DNA of 64,000 nucleotides from Thalassotalea sp. PP2-459. Lineage in GTDB: Bacteria > Pseudomonadota > Gammaproteobacteria > Enterobacterales > Alteromonadaceae. Position numbers and translations under genes: made by a program. The first letter of the stretch is position 1; the number at the start of each line of letters is the position of its first letter. Shown in pieces: positions 28,146 to 36,820 of the stretch. The DNA lies in assembly GCF_001913705.1 (NCBI RefSeq), contig NZ_MKQD01000011.1, forward strand, positions 46,896 to 110,895. The letters run 5' to 3'. The notes beneath the pieces are model-generated. The model was not told where the DNA came from and did not search any database. It was given only the letters and a program-made list of their open reading frames with translations.

Positions 28146-29449
28146 ACGGTTGTTTCCTCAAGCCTGATAGTGACGGCGCGCTTATGAGCGTCTAACCCTT
28201 CTGCATCAGTCAGCTCTTTGATGCAGTCTGCTATGTTGGCTAAACCTTCTTTTGTCAGTTGTTGTACAGTAAAGCGGCGCGAAAAATCAGCTAATGACAA
28301 ACTTGAAACTACTTTAGAGTAACCATAAGTAGGTAAGACGTGGTTGGTGCCACTAGCATAGTCTCCAGCAGATTCTGGTGTGTATGCACCAACAAATATT
28401 GAACCTGCATTACGCAAGGTTGTCAGCAATTGTTCGGGGTTGTCAGTTTGTATGATCAAGTGTTCAGGTCCATACAGATTCGAAACTTCACATGCTTGAG
28501 CTAAGCTTTCGGTTAATATTAATCGGCTTTGTTTTAAGGCTTCTAATGCAATGGCTTTACGTGATAGTGCCGATACCTGTTTTGTCAGTTCATTACTCAC
28601 TTGTTCTATCAGTAATTTACTGTCTGATAATAAAATGACCTGGCTATCAGGGCCGTGCTCTGCTTGAGATAATAAATCAGCGGCAACAAAAGCAGGGTTT
28701 GCATGCTGATCAGCAATCACTAATACTTCTGAGGGGCCAGCTGGCATATCAATAGCAAAGCCGGCAACATGTTGTGATAGCTGCGTTTTTGCTTCAGTAA
28801 CGTATTTATTTCCTGGCCCAAATATTTTATTAACCGGCGCTATTGAATCAGTACCATAGGCAAGTGCAGCACATGCTTGTGCGCCGCCAACGGCATAAAT
28901 TTCATCTATCCCACATAACTTGGCAGCTGCTAACACTTCAGGAGCAATATTACCTTGTTTGTCAGGTGGGCTAACAAGCACTTTTCGATTGCAACCAGCA
29001 AGCTGTGCTGGAACACCAAGCATGAGAGCCGTAGACGGTAGCGGTGCACTGCCCGCCGGTATATAAAGTCCTACACTTTCTATGGCCTCTGTTTTTAACG
29101 TACACACAACCCCAGGTGTTGTTTCTACGGTAATATCTGAAGGTTGTTGGGCTTGATGAAACCGTTTAATTTGTTGATAAGCTGTTTCAATCGCAGCTAA
29201 ACGTGTTTCATTTAATGATGCGATTGCTTGGTTAATTTGTTCGTCATTCACACGTAAACTAGTTAAGGTAACGCCATCAAAGCGCTGACAAAAATTGTAA
29301 AGCGCCTCGTCACCTTTGGCCTTTACTTCGTTAATAATATTGGCCACTTGGGTCGCAAGTAAATCACTTTCAGCAAGTGCTGGGCGCATCAGTGCATTGC
29401 GTTTTTCTTGCTTATTTAATGATGACCAATTAATAATGCGGATAGACAT
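28142..29449 (-). CDS. hisD: Histidinol dehydrogenase
   Basis: 435-aa zinc enzyme that oxidises histidinol to histidine in two NAD-dependent steps. Signature regions are GLYIPAGSAPLPSTALM, VGGAQACAALAYGT, FGPGNKYV, DMPAGPSE, SQAEHGPDSQ and GPEHL. It lies 7 bp after hisG. Confidence 0.98.
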   Translation of the reverse strand: MSIRIINWSSLNKQEKRNALMRPALAESDLLATQVANIINEVKAKGDEALYNFCQRFDGVTLTSLRVNDEQINQAIASLNETRLAAIETAYQQIKRFHQAQQPSDITVETTPGVVCTLKTEAIESVGLYIPAGSAPLPSTALMLGVPAQLAGCNRKVLVSPPDKQGNIAPEVLAAAKLCGIDEIYAVGGAQACAALAYGTDSIAPVNKIFGPGNKYVTEAKTQLSQHVAGFAIDMPAGPSEVLVIADQHANPAFVAADLLSQAEHGPDSQVILLSDSKLLIEQVSNELTKQVSALSRKAIALEALKQSRLILTESLAQACEVSNLYGPEHLIIQTDNPEQLLTTLRNAGSIFVGAYTPESAGDYASGTNHVLPTYGYSKVVSSLSLADFSRRFTVQQLTKEGLANIADCIKELTDAEGLDAHKRAVTIRLEETTV

Positions 29450-29456
29450 GATGTTA

Positions 29457-30356
29457 CTACCCCATCATTTTTTCAATTGGCATGACTAAGATCGAGTCAC
29501 AGCCGAGGTCTTTTAATCCTTCCATGGTTTCCCAGAAGAAGGTTTCTGTCGCTACTACATGCACTGCGACTAAATCGTCACGGCCCGCTAACGGAAGAAT
29601 TGTTGGTGTTTCTTTTCCTGGCATAAGTGCACTGACTTGGCTAATTTTGTCTTTAGGCGCGTGTAACATAATGTATTTGCTTTCTTTCGCTTTCATCACA
29701 CCTTGAATACGTGGTAATAATGTATCTAAGATACTTTGCTTGCTTGCTTCTAAAGGTGTTGCCGTTTGAATTAAAGAAGCTTTTGAGCGGAAAATTTCTT
29801 CAACTTCTTTTAAACCATTAGCTTCTAATGTTGCGCCGGTAGACACTAAATCACAAATACCGTCGGCTAAACCTACTCTTGGTGCAACTTCTACTGAGCC
29901 TTTAAGTAAACAAAACTCAATATTGATACCTTGTGAATCGGCATAACGTTGTAATAGTTGTGGGTAGGTGGTAGCGAACCGTTTGCCGTTAAGGCTTTCA
30001 ACGCCTTGATAATTGAATTCTTCAGGCATGGCTATTGAAAGTCTACAGCCGCCAAAGTTTAACTGTGAGGTTTTAATATATTGAGACTTAGCACCTAAAC
30101 GTTCGCGCTCTAATGCTGTTTCTTCAAGTGTGTTATCACCAACAATACCTAAATCACAAACACCATCCATTACTAACCCTGGAATATCTGAACTTCGTAC
30201 GCGCATTATATCAATGGGCATATTGGCAACATGTGCAAGTAAACGTCGATCAGATACGTTAATTTTTAAGCCGCAACGTTTTAATAATGCTTGAGTATCA
30301 TCACTTAAGCGACCAGATTTTTGCATCGCAATGCGTAAGCGAGTATCAGTTGTCAT
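29457..30356 (-). CDS. hisG: ATP phosphoribosyltransferase (long form)
   Basis: 299-aa long-form enzyme for the first and feedback-controlled step of histidine synthesis. It starts [52 protein letters not shown] and the C-terminal ACT-like regulatory domain (about 225-299) are present. The long form does not need HisZ. The gene follows an attenuated leader, so synthesis is governed both at transcription (attenuator) and by histidine binding. Confidence 0.98.
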   Translation of the reverse strand: MTTDTRLRIAMQKSGRLSDDTQALLKRCGLKINVSDRRLLAHVANMPIDIMRVRSSDIPGLVMDGVCDLGIVGDNTLEETALERERLGAKSQYIKTSQLNFGGCRLSIAMPEEFNYQGVESLNGKRFATTYPQLLQRYADSQGINIEFCLLKGSVEVAPRVGLADGICDLVSTGATLEANGLKEVEEIFRSKASLIQTATPLEASKQSILDTLLPRIQGVMKAKESKYIMLHAPKDKISQVSALMPGKETPTILPLAGRDDLVAVHVVATETFFWETMEGLKDLGCDSILVMPIEKMMG

Positions 30357-30428
30357 TGTTTCATTCCTAGTTCATTAATGTGTAAATTTAAAAGTCCAAT
30401 TACCCTGTATATACAATTCGTTTGCGTT

Positions 30429-30474
30429 AAAAACGACAAAACCCCCGAGAGAGATGGACTCTTTCGGGGGTTTT
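30429..30474 (-). terminator. his operon attenuator
   Basis: On the minus strand a long hairpin (arms based on aaaaccccc and gggggtttt, with a further run of paired GA/CT bases) is followed by T-rich sequence (TTTT, four bases, TTTTT). It lies between the his leader peptide and hisG and is the expected rho-independent attenuator. The arm on the promoter-proximal side would have to be sequestered by an antiterminator when ribosomes stall at the His codons. Confidence 0.88.
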
Positions 30475-30539
30475 GGTAATGACTTTTACTTTATTCCGCT
30501 GAAAGGTCCAATAGCCCCTCAGCGAATAAACCTGAGTGG

Positions 30540-30587
30540 CTAATTCGTATGATGGTGATGATGAATTGCGATCAGGTTTAAGTACAT
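30540..30587 (-). CDS. hisL: his operon leader peptide
   Basis: A 15-codon reading frame, MYLNLIAIHHHHHTN, with five consecutive histidine codons and a TAG stop. AAAGAG lies about 12 nt upstream. It stands between a promoter and the attenuator of the his operon, exactly as expected for a ribosome-stalling leader that senses charged tRNA-His. A longer open frame covering the same bases reads the His codons as Ser/Pro and is a shadow. Confidence 0.93.
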   Translation of the reverse strand: MYLNLIAIHHHHHTN

Positions 30588-30613
30588 TTATTTCGTTCTC
30601 TTTTCTCATGGGA

Positions 30614-30622
30614 TGTATAGCA
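30614..30622 (-). promoter_or_regulatory. Extended -10 promoter of the his operon
   Basis: On the minus strand TGC-TATACA gives an extended -10 element (TGn plus a -10 close to TATAAT) 27 bases before the leader-peptide start. No convincing -35 is seen at 16-18 bp, which extended -10 promoters do not require. Transcription should begin near 30607. An imperfect dyad ggtaaaacatgttacc (30626-30641) lies just upstream and might bind a regulator. Confidence 0.5.
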
Positions 30623-30835
30623 AGTGGTAAAACATGTTACCTTGGTTACTACACAATTCAATATTAATACGTTAATTGCTTTTTACAGTACGGGTAAAAG
30701 AAGTCAAGCGCAAGTAATAAATGTGATCGTTTTATGAAAATATGGTCTAAACATGTAAACTTTGCTCTAAATAAGCCGATATATAAATTGAATGTATTTT
30801 TAACATTATTGCAAGTGTCGGATAACAGGTGAATA

Positions 30836-31195
30836 ATGGATATTTTTACAACAGCGTTAACTAAGGTAAGACCAACGCCGATTAAACCAGACAAACTACG
30901 CGTTAAGTCACTATCTAAGCAGGCGGCGGCAAAAGCGCTTTCTGATGATATTGATCACGTGGAAGATCATCATTTATATTTTGTTAAAGATTCTCAATCT
31001 GACCAGAATTCGGCTCATACAAACGACAATACGACTGACACACATCAAGAACAAACACCACCCCAGTATGTGGTTGATGAAGTGGTAGAACCTGAAATAT
31101 TGCATAAACAAGATGTGTTACATCCTAAACATTCCCAAGATAAAAACGATAAAGACGATGATGATGATAAACCGCATCTAGACATTTACGTTTAA
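30836..31195 (+). CDS. Acidic low-complexity hypothetical protein
   Basis: 119-aa protein I do not recognise. The first 35 residues are basic (LTKVRPTPIKPDKLRVKSLSK). The rest is polar and acidic, rich in Asp, His, Asn and Gln, ending with a five-Asp run and HLDIYV. No signal peptide, membrane segment or domain is seen; it is probably largely disordered. It starts 6 nt after ATAACAGGTG with weak AGG as ribosome site. The gene lies alone between the his leader (divergent) and yoaA. Confidence 0.55.
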   Translation: MDIFTTALTKVRPTPIKPDKLRVKSLSKQAAAKALSDDIDHVEDHHLYFVKDSQSDQNSAHTNDNTTDTHQEQTPPQYVVDEVVEPEILHKQDVLHPKHSQDKNDKDDDDDKPHLDIYV

Positions 31196-31404
31196 CACAG
31201 TTGTTTTGCGCTATTTATGCGAATATTACATACTCTGATATATTCATTACGTATGTTTTTTCGACAGGTAATAAACAAAGAGTGTATGCGATCTAAGGTT
31301 TACCTATATCAATACAGTATTGAGATAATATTTCCATTAATGGTGACTTCCAATTCTACGTTAGCGCTTTATAATGGGCGAAAATTTCTTCTGCCTAGTA
31401 CCCT

Positions 31405-33333
31405 ATGACACCTGTAGAACAAGCATTTTCAACTTCTGGCGTATTAGCGAAAGTGCTTAATGGTTATTCACCGCGCCAAGCTCAAATTGACATGGCAATC
31501 GAAGTTGAACTTGCGATAGAAAATCAATCAAGCTTAGTGGCGGAAGCTGGAACTGGTACAGGTAAAACCTTCGCTTATTTATTACCAGCGCTACTTTCTG
31601 AAAAAAAAGTGATTGTTTCAACGGGTACTAAAAACCTTCAAGAACAGCTTTTTCATAAAGATATTCCACTATTGCGCAAGGCAATGGCGACTAACGCGCA
31701 AATGGCTTTATTAAAAGGACGTGCAAATTATTTGTGTTTATATCGCTTAGCATTATATCAGCAAGAGCGAGGGCAGCTGGATGCTCAATCACTAGCAGAC
31801 TTTGTTAAGGTTCAATCGTGGAGTACGGCAACACACACAGGGGACATTGGCGAGTTAGTTGACGTTGCTGAAGATTCACATATATTTCCTTTCGTCACCA
31901 GCACGGTTGATAATTGTTTGGCGAAAGATTGCCCTAATATTGATGACTGTTATTTAGTTAAAGCGCGTAAAAAAGCCATTGATGCTGATGTTGTGGTGGT
32001 GAATCATCATTTGTTTTTTGCCGATATGGCATTAAAAGATACAGGCTTTGGTGAACTTATCCCCAAAGCGGATGTAGTAGTATTTGACGAAGCACACCAA
32101 ATACCCGATATAGCCAGTGAATACTTTGGTGATGCGTTTTCTACGCGGCAAATATTAGAGCTTTGCTCAGATGTATTACAACTTTATCGCACTGAATTTA
32201 CTGACGTGAAACAGCTTGGTAAGGCCGCCGAGAAATTACAAAAAACAGCGATGGAATTTCGTTTATTATTTCCACATGATCCTGCGAGAGGCAATTGGCG
32301 AGAAAAAATTCAATTGCCTCGCATTCAACGTAGTTTTGAAAACATTAAAACTGATCTCGACTTTTTGTATCAGGTGTTAAAGCTCTGTATTTCACGTAGC
32401 GAAGCCATTGATAATTGTTTTGAACGTGCGGTAGCAACGCTTGCAAAATACGATATCATGGCAAATGTCGAACAATTTGGCATGAGTTTTTGGTATGAAA
32501 CGACTCGTCGACATGTTGTACTTCACCTAACACCATTGAGTGTTGCCGATAAGTTTAGTGATTATATTAACCAGTCGGATGCAGGGTGGATTTTTACCTC
32601 TGCGACGATTGCTGTAAATGGTGGTTTTGAACATTTTACTGAGCAACTAGGTATATCTAGTGCCAATACGTTATTGGTTGACAGCCCATTTGACTATTTG
32701 CATCAATCGCAATTAATCGTACCGCGTTATTTACCTGATGCACAAAACCCTGCTAGGGCGAATGCACTGGCAGAGCTTGCTATCCCGCTAATTGAAGCGA
32801 GTAAAGGCGCGTGTTTTATGTTATTTACTAGTTATCGGATGCTAAACCTAGTGGCTGATATATTAGCTGAACGCATTGATAATTCATTATTAGTACAAGG
32901 GCAAATGAGTAAGCGAAAAATGCTCGATGAATTTATTGAAAATGAAAGTGCCGTGTTATTAGCGACAGCCAGCTTTTGGGAAGGCGTTGACGTACGTGGT
33001 GATAAACTAACCTGTGTGATCATTGATAAATTACCTTTTGCATCACCTGATGACCCTATGTTGCAAGCACGAAGCGAAGATGCACGCAGACAAGGAGGTG
33101 ACCCTTTTCAAGATATTCAATTACCACAAGCCGTCATTGCTTTAAAACAAGGGGTCGGACGGTTAATTCGTGATGTATCCGATCAAGGCATCATGGTAAT
33201 ATGTGACGATAGATTAGTGAACCGCCCTTACGGGCAGGTTTTTTTAAGCAGTTTGCCAGATATGAAGCGTAGCCGTGATACTTACGCTGCTGAACAATTC
33301 TTGGCTAATCTGCACCAAATTAACGACCAGTAG
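31405..33333 (+). CDS. yoaA: DinG/XPD-family DNA helicase YoaA
   Basis: 642-aa superfamily 2 helicase. Walker A EAGTGTGKTFAY is near residue 47; DEAH box FDEAHQIPD near 228. Between them four cysteines (one in YLCLY and three in CLAKDCPNIDDC) would hold the 4Fe-4S cluster of XPD-like enzymes. Later motifs: FTSATI, ATASFWEGVDVRG (motif V) and QGVGRLIRD (motif VI). YoaA works with the HolC clamp-loader subunit in replication repair in E. coli. tsaB follows after 9 bp. No LexA box was found upstream. Confidence 0.93.
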   Translation: MTPVEQAFSTSGVLAKVLNGYSPRQAQIDMAIEVELAIENQSSLVAEAGTGTGKTFAYLLPALLSEKKVIVSTGTKNLQEQLFHKDIPLLRKAMATNAQMALLKGRANYLCLYRLALYQQERGQLDAQSLADFVKVQSWSTATHTGDIGELVDVAEDSHIFPFVTSTVDNCLAKDCPNIDDCYLVKARKKAIDADVVVVNHHLFFADMALKDTGFGELIPKADVVVFDEAHQIPDIASEYFGDAFSTRQILELCSDVLQLYRTEFTDVKQLGKAAEKLQKTAMEFRLLFPHDPARGNWREKIQLPRIQRSFENIKTDLDFLYQVLKLCISRSEAIDNCFERAVATLAKYDIMANVEQFGMSFWYETTRRHVVLHLTPLSVADKFSDYINQSDAGWIFTSATIAVNGGFEHFTEQLGISSANTLLVDSPFDYLHQSQLIVPRYLPDAQNPARANALAELAIPLIEASKGACFMLFTSYRMLNLVADILAERIDNSLLVQGQMSKRKMLDEFIENESAVLLATASFWEGVDVRGDKLTCVIIDKLPFASPDDPMLQARSEDARRQGGDPFQDIQLPQAVIALKQGVGRLIRDVSDQGIMVICDDRLVNRPYGQVFLSSLPDMKRSRDTYAAEQFLANLHQINDQ

Positions 33334-33342
33334 TAAAATGTT

Positions 33343-34041
33343 ATGTTAAATTTGATCGCAATAGATACGTCAACAGAAGGGTGTTCAGTCGCATTATCGT
33401 GGCAAGGTCAGCTCATAGAGCAATTCGAATTATGCCCACAATCTCACAGTACTATTTTGTTACCGATGATTGATGCAGCATTGAAACAAGCAGGATGTAC
33501 ACTCCAGCAATTAGATGGTTTGGTGTTTGGTCAAGGGCCTGGTAGCTTTACTGGGGTAAGAATTGGTATTGGTGTTGCACAAGGTTTAGCGTTTTCTGCA
33601 GAGTTGCCAGTCGTGGGTGTTTCCACCTTGCAAGCTATGGCGCAACAAGCACTTGAACAACACCAAAAAACTGAGGTTATCGCTGCTATAGATGCGAGGA
33701 TGTCAGAAATATATTTATCTGCATTCCGTGCCGATGAACAAGGCATTATGCAACCGATTGTTGATGAAACGGTTATTGCGCCAAATAAAGCTGCCGACTA
33801 TTTAAAGCAAGCATTTAATGCTCCCTATGGCGTAGGTACTGGTTGGCAAACCTATCAGGATATTTTGGCGCCTTTAGCGAGTAATGCCGAAAATATTGAA
33901 ATTTTATTTCCTAATGCTACTGCGATGTTAACGTTGGCAGTTGAGCAATTTAAAACAGGCAAGGCAGTCTCAGCTGAACATGCACAGCCGGTATATGTGC
34001 GAGATACAGTTTCTTGGAAAAAATTGCCAGGTAGAGAATAG
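33343..34041 (+). CDS. tsaB: tRNA threonylcarbamoyladenosine protein TsaB
   Basis: 232-aa ASKHA-fold protein, a partner of TsaD/TsaE in making t6A37 in ANN-decoding tRNAs. N-terminal LIAIDTSTEGCSVAL, the SHS motif in CPQSHSTILLPMI, and GQGPGSFTGVRIG are diagnostic. The C-terminus (AEHAQPVYVRD) is also typical. It follows yoaA after 9 bp, the same neighbour as in E. coli. Confidence 0.96.
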   Translation: MLNLIAIDTSTEGCSVALSWQGQLIEQFELCPQSHSTILLPMIDAALKQAGCTLQQLDGLVFGQGPGSFTGVRIGIGVAQGLAFSAELPVVGVSTLQAMAQQALEQHQKTEVIAAIDARMSEIYLSAFRADEQGIMQPIVDETVIAPNKAADYLKQAFNAPYGVGTGWQTYQDILAPLASNAENIEILFPNATAMLTLAVEQFKTGKAVSAEHAQPVYVRDTVSWKKLPGRE

Positions 34042-34079
34042 ATTTGGCGAATAGCTGAAAATTTGTTACCTTTATAGTT

Positions 34080-34448
34080 ATGTTAGTAAATAGTTCGACA
34101 GCTCACACGCCGCAAGTTAACCAGAACGTTAGTATTGAAAGCCCAAATAAGGTGAGTAAAGAAAGCGAACAGTTAATTCTTCGTGAACAGCAGCAAAAGT
34201 CTGCAGAGCGTGAAAACAGTAACGACCAACAACAACGATTTGATGTTGACGAACAAGCGATCGCGCTTGTTGAACAAGAACAACAACGTTTGTCGGCGCA
34301 AAATGAACCTACGACTTCTAATGAGCAGGCACAATACGATCAACCTTCGCAACGCCATCAAGTTGCAGTGTCTGCTTATCAAGCAATTAATAATCAACAG
34401 CAACAAGAGATTATTTCCAAATCTTTTGGCGTTGACTTATACGCTTAA
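34080..34448 (+). CDS. Glutamine-rich hypothetical protein
   Basis: 122-aa protein I do not recognise. It is soluble and low in complexity: runs of Gln, Glu, Asn and Ser from about residue 30 to 110, a likely coiled-coil or disordered stretch (EQAIALVEQEQQRLSAQ), and a more ordered end HQVAVSAYQAINNQQQQE with FGVDLYA. The ATG has no clear ribosome site and TATAGT lies right before it, so the true start could be a later GTG (about residue 23). It sits between tsaB and an M50 protease gene. Confidence 0.5.
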   Translation: MLVNSSTAHTPQVNQNVSIESPNKVSKESEQLILREQQQKSAERENSNDQQQRFDVDEQAIALVEQEQQRLSAQNEPTTSNEQAQYDQPSQRHQVAVSAYQAINNQQQQEIISKSFGVDLYA

Positions 34449-34465
34449 AATAAAGAGCTACTTTA

Positions 34466-35149
34466 TTGACCCACGATAAATCTTCCATATCCAACGTGAG
34501 TTTTTTTCAACGTTATCAACTTGTGTTTGTTTTTTTAATCGCTTTTTTTGTGGTTGAAATACCTTTTATTTCTATTCCCCTAAAATGGTTTGAAAGTTAT
34601 TTTCATGAACTTAGCCATGGCTTAGCTGCTTTGATTACGGGCGGCAGTATTGTCAGTATTCAACTTAATATTGATGGGTCAGGGTTGTGTACCACCCAAG
34701 GTGGTAGTCGTTTACTGATTAGTTTTATGGGCTATGCCGGAGCAAGCTTATTCGGGTATGGCTTAGTAAGAGTATCAACCATGCACCAAACGGTTACAAA
34801 AGTCTTTATTGGCGCATTATCTTTTGTGATCGCAACGAGTTTAGTCTTATGGGCAAAAGATATATTAACAATAGGGATCATTCTGTTTTTACTTATGTTT
34901 GTTACGTTAAAATTGTTTTATTTTAAAAAAGCGTATTTACCTTTCTTATTTCAACTCACGGGTGCTACAGTGGTACTTAACAGCATAAAAAGCCCATTGT
35001 ATTTATTTGATGGTCGCTCGTTAGGCGATGGAGCAACCCTAGCTCAACTTACTTTTATGCCTGAGTTTGTTTGGGTGGTGATTTGGTGCGCTCTTGGTAT
35101 GATGACCGCCTATTTATTGATAAAATCGCACTTATCTCGGCAGTATTAA
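34466..35149 (+). CDS. M50 family membrane metallopeptidase
   Basis: 227-aa protein with about six hydrophobic segments. HELSHG (about residue 47-52) within FHELSHGLAALITGG supplies the HExxH zinc site, and the following LNIDGSGLC is usual in this M50 subgroup. A third zinc ligand expected in a later membrane segment was not pinned down; LFDGRSLGDG near residue 185 is a candidate region. The start is TTG with AAGAG 8 nt upstream; no upstream ATG exists in frame. Substrate unknown. The gap to the Slp gene is 12 bp, suggesting co-transcription. Confidence 0.72.
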   Translation: MTHDKSSISNVSFFQRYQLVFVFLIAFFVVEIPFISIPLKWFESYFHELSHGLAALITGGSIVSIQLNIDGSGLCTTQGGSRLLISFMGYAGASLFGYGLVRVSTMHQTVTKVFIGALSFVIATSLVLWAKDILTIGIILFLLMFVTLKLFYFKKAYLPFLFQLTGATVVLNSIKSPLYLFDGRSLGDGATLAQLTFMPEFVWVVIWCALGMMTAYLLIKSHLSRQY

Positions 35150-35161
35150 ATGGAGAATATT

Positions 35162-35743
35162 ATGACAATTCGAATTATTGCATTTAGTTTATTAACCTTG
35201 TTAACAACTGCTTGTGTCCATGTACCTGAAAAGCTTTCAGTCGCAGACAATGCCTCTTTAACGAACTTTGAGCAAGCTAAAAGCCAAACGAATAGTTTAA
35301 AAGGCTCTACTGTCAGATGGGGCGGTGTTATTGCAAAAGTGAATAATGAAGCTGATCGAACCGTAATCGAAGTTGTACATTTTGATTTGAAGAGATCAAC
35401 GCGGCCGAAAGTAAAAGACGAAACGAAAGGGCGCTTCAAAGTTATCTATTCTGGTTTATTAGATCCTGTCATTTATAAAGAAGGTCGTAGTATTACTGCC
35501 ATTGGTCGTTTAGGTGATGTTACCGAAGGAAAGATAGGCGAGCATAAATATCAATATCCAACGTTACAAGCAGACTACGTTCATTTATGGAAAGAAATAA
35601 AACAAGTGGATGTTCGTGTTGAACATTATCCGCATTGGTACACACCTTCGCGATGGTATTACTCGAACCCATACTTACATAGACCTATTTACCGTCGAGT
35701 GAATAGTCCTGCTAAGCCAACTACAAGTACTAAAAATAAATAA
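35162..35743 (+). CDS. Slp family outer-membrane lipoprotein
   Basis: 193-aa lipoprotein. Signal sequence residues 1-17 end in LLTTAC, with the lipidated cysteine at C18 (the -3 residue is Thr rather than the usual Leu). The central part (VRWGGVIAKVNNEADRT ... GRFKVIYSGLLDP, YPTLQADYVHLW) matches the Slp family of starvation- or acid-induced outer-membrane lipoproteins. The C-terminal 45 residues are rich in Tyr, Arg, Pro and His. The ATG at 35150 is possible, but GGAG at 35152 points to 35162. Confidence 0.85.
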   Translation: MTIRIIAFSLLTLLTTACVHVPEKLSVADNASLTNFEQAKSQTNSLKGSTVRWGGVIAKVNNEADRTVIEVVHFDLKRSTRPKVKDETKGRFKVIYSGLLDPVIYKEGRSITAIGRLGDVTEGKIGEHKYQYPTLQADYVHLWKEIKQVDVRVEHYPHWYTPSRWYYSNPYLHRPIYRRVNSPAKPTTSTKNK

Positions 35744-35763
35744 GCCTGAGTGATTTTACGGCG

Positions 35764-36615
35764 ATGAACAGCGAATTTACCGCGAAAATAAGCCGTGATC
35801 ATATAGCTGGGCTTGCTTCTGGCGCTGAGCATGAAAAGCCGATATTGTTTTTGCATGGTTGGTTAGACAACGCAGCAAGTTTTTTACCGTTAATGCAGTG
35901 GTTACCTAAATACTACATTGTCGCCATTGATTGGCCGGGACATGGACATTCAAGCCATCGAGGCGAAGATGCACATTACCATTTTTTAGACTATGTTTAT
36001 GATTTAGTACTTTTATTTGAACAGCAGGGTTGGGGGAAAGTGGATATTGTTGGCCATTCCATGGGAGGAATGATTGCTCAAGCTTTTGCTGCATCGTTCC
36101 CAGAAAATGTTGCGAGCTTAACACTAATTGATGCAATAGGGTTTATTACTGAGGAACCAGAGAATACCTCCCAACAACTAAGAAATGGCTTACTCAGTCG
36201 ATTTAAGTCCCGACATAAAAGTAAATCAGTTCACCCGACAATAGAGTCAGCGATAAATGCGAGAATCGCGGTTTCTGATTTAAACGTAGAATGTGCATCA
36301 CTCATTGTTAATCGTGGTTTAAAAAAACTAGAGAAAGGCTATACGTGGCAGGCCGATAGTAAATTGAGGAATACTTCTCCTTATCGGTTGACTCAAGCTC
36401 AAGCAACTAATCTAGTGAATAATATTGATTGTCCGGTACAGCTTATTTACGGTGATAAAGGTTTAGACTTTGTTGCGCGCGCAATTAACATTTTTAAACC
36501 ATACTTTAAAAAGTTAACTATTTATCAACTAAGTGGTGGTCACCATGTTCACATGGAGTTGCCGAAAAAAACAGCGAGTCTGATTGACGAATTTATTAAA
36601 AAACCGATGAATTAG
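35764..36615 (+). CDS. Alpha/beta hydrolase
   Basis: 283-aa soluble hydrolase. HGWLDNAASF forms the oxyanion region; the nucleophile is Ser in GHSMGGM (about residue 98), the acid is probably in LIYGDKGLDF, and the base is His in GGHHVHME near the end. It resembles SERHL-type hydrolases of unknown substrate. It lies 20 bp after the Slp gene and about 200 bp before fadD. Esterase activity is a family-level inference. Confidence 0.85.
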   Translation: MNSEFTAKISRDHIAGLASGAEHEKPILFLHGWLDNAASFLPLMQWLPKYYIVAIDWPGHGHSSHRGEDAHYHFLDYVYDLVLLFEQQGWGKVDIVGHSMGGMIAQAFAASFPENVASLTLIDAIGFITEEPENTSQQLRNGLLSRFKSRHKSKSVHPTIESAINARIAVSDLNVECASLIVNRGLKKLEKGYTWQADSKLRNTSPYRLTQAQATNLVNNIDCPVQLIYGDKGLDFVARAINIFKPYFKKLTIYQLSGGHHVHMELPKKTASLIDEFIKKPMN

Positions 36616-36693
36616 TAAAAACTGTCGTTCATAGGTGAATTTTTGTCAAAAGTAATAGACATTAGACCAGTATTACAGTAAAACTTGCTGATT

Positions 36694-36707
36694 CAAACAA
36701 GTGTTTT
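36694..36707. promoter_or_regulatory. PsrA-like dyad upstream of fadD
   Basis: CAAACaagtGTTTT, flanked by TT and AA so that ttcaaac pairs with gttttaa with one mismatch. This resembles the CAAAC-N4-GTTTG operators of the TetR-type fatty-acid regulator PsrA described in Shewanella and Pseudomonas. It lies 114 bp before the fadD start. Confidence 0.4.
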
Positions 36708-36712
36708 AAAAC

Positions 36713-36729
36713 TCACTGGCCCACATCTC
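36713..36729 (+). promoter_or_regulatory. Weak FadR-like site upstream of fadD
   Basis: TCACTGGCCCACATCTC matches the core of the FadR consensus (CTGG.C..AC.T.T) but with several departures. It is weaker than the site before the VolA-like gene at 39443. FadR represses fadD in E. coli, so the position about 90 bp before the start is sensible. Confidence 0.35.
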
Positions 36730-36820
36730 TGATAAATATAACATCAAAAAAGAGATTGATTAAAAAATAATTAACGACAGAGGCTTGTGTTAATGTTGCG
36801 TGCAAGAGAGGAGATGCATA

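Noticed and set aside
30427..30609. 60-aa minus-strand frame upstream of hisG
   Set aside because: It overlaps the his leader and attenuator in another frame; the five-His frame and hairpin explain the sequence.
31290..31330. Possible LexA box before yoaA (tatcaatacagta)
   Set aside because: Only one half-site (ACAG) fits; the matching CTGT is missing at the right distance.
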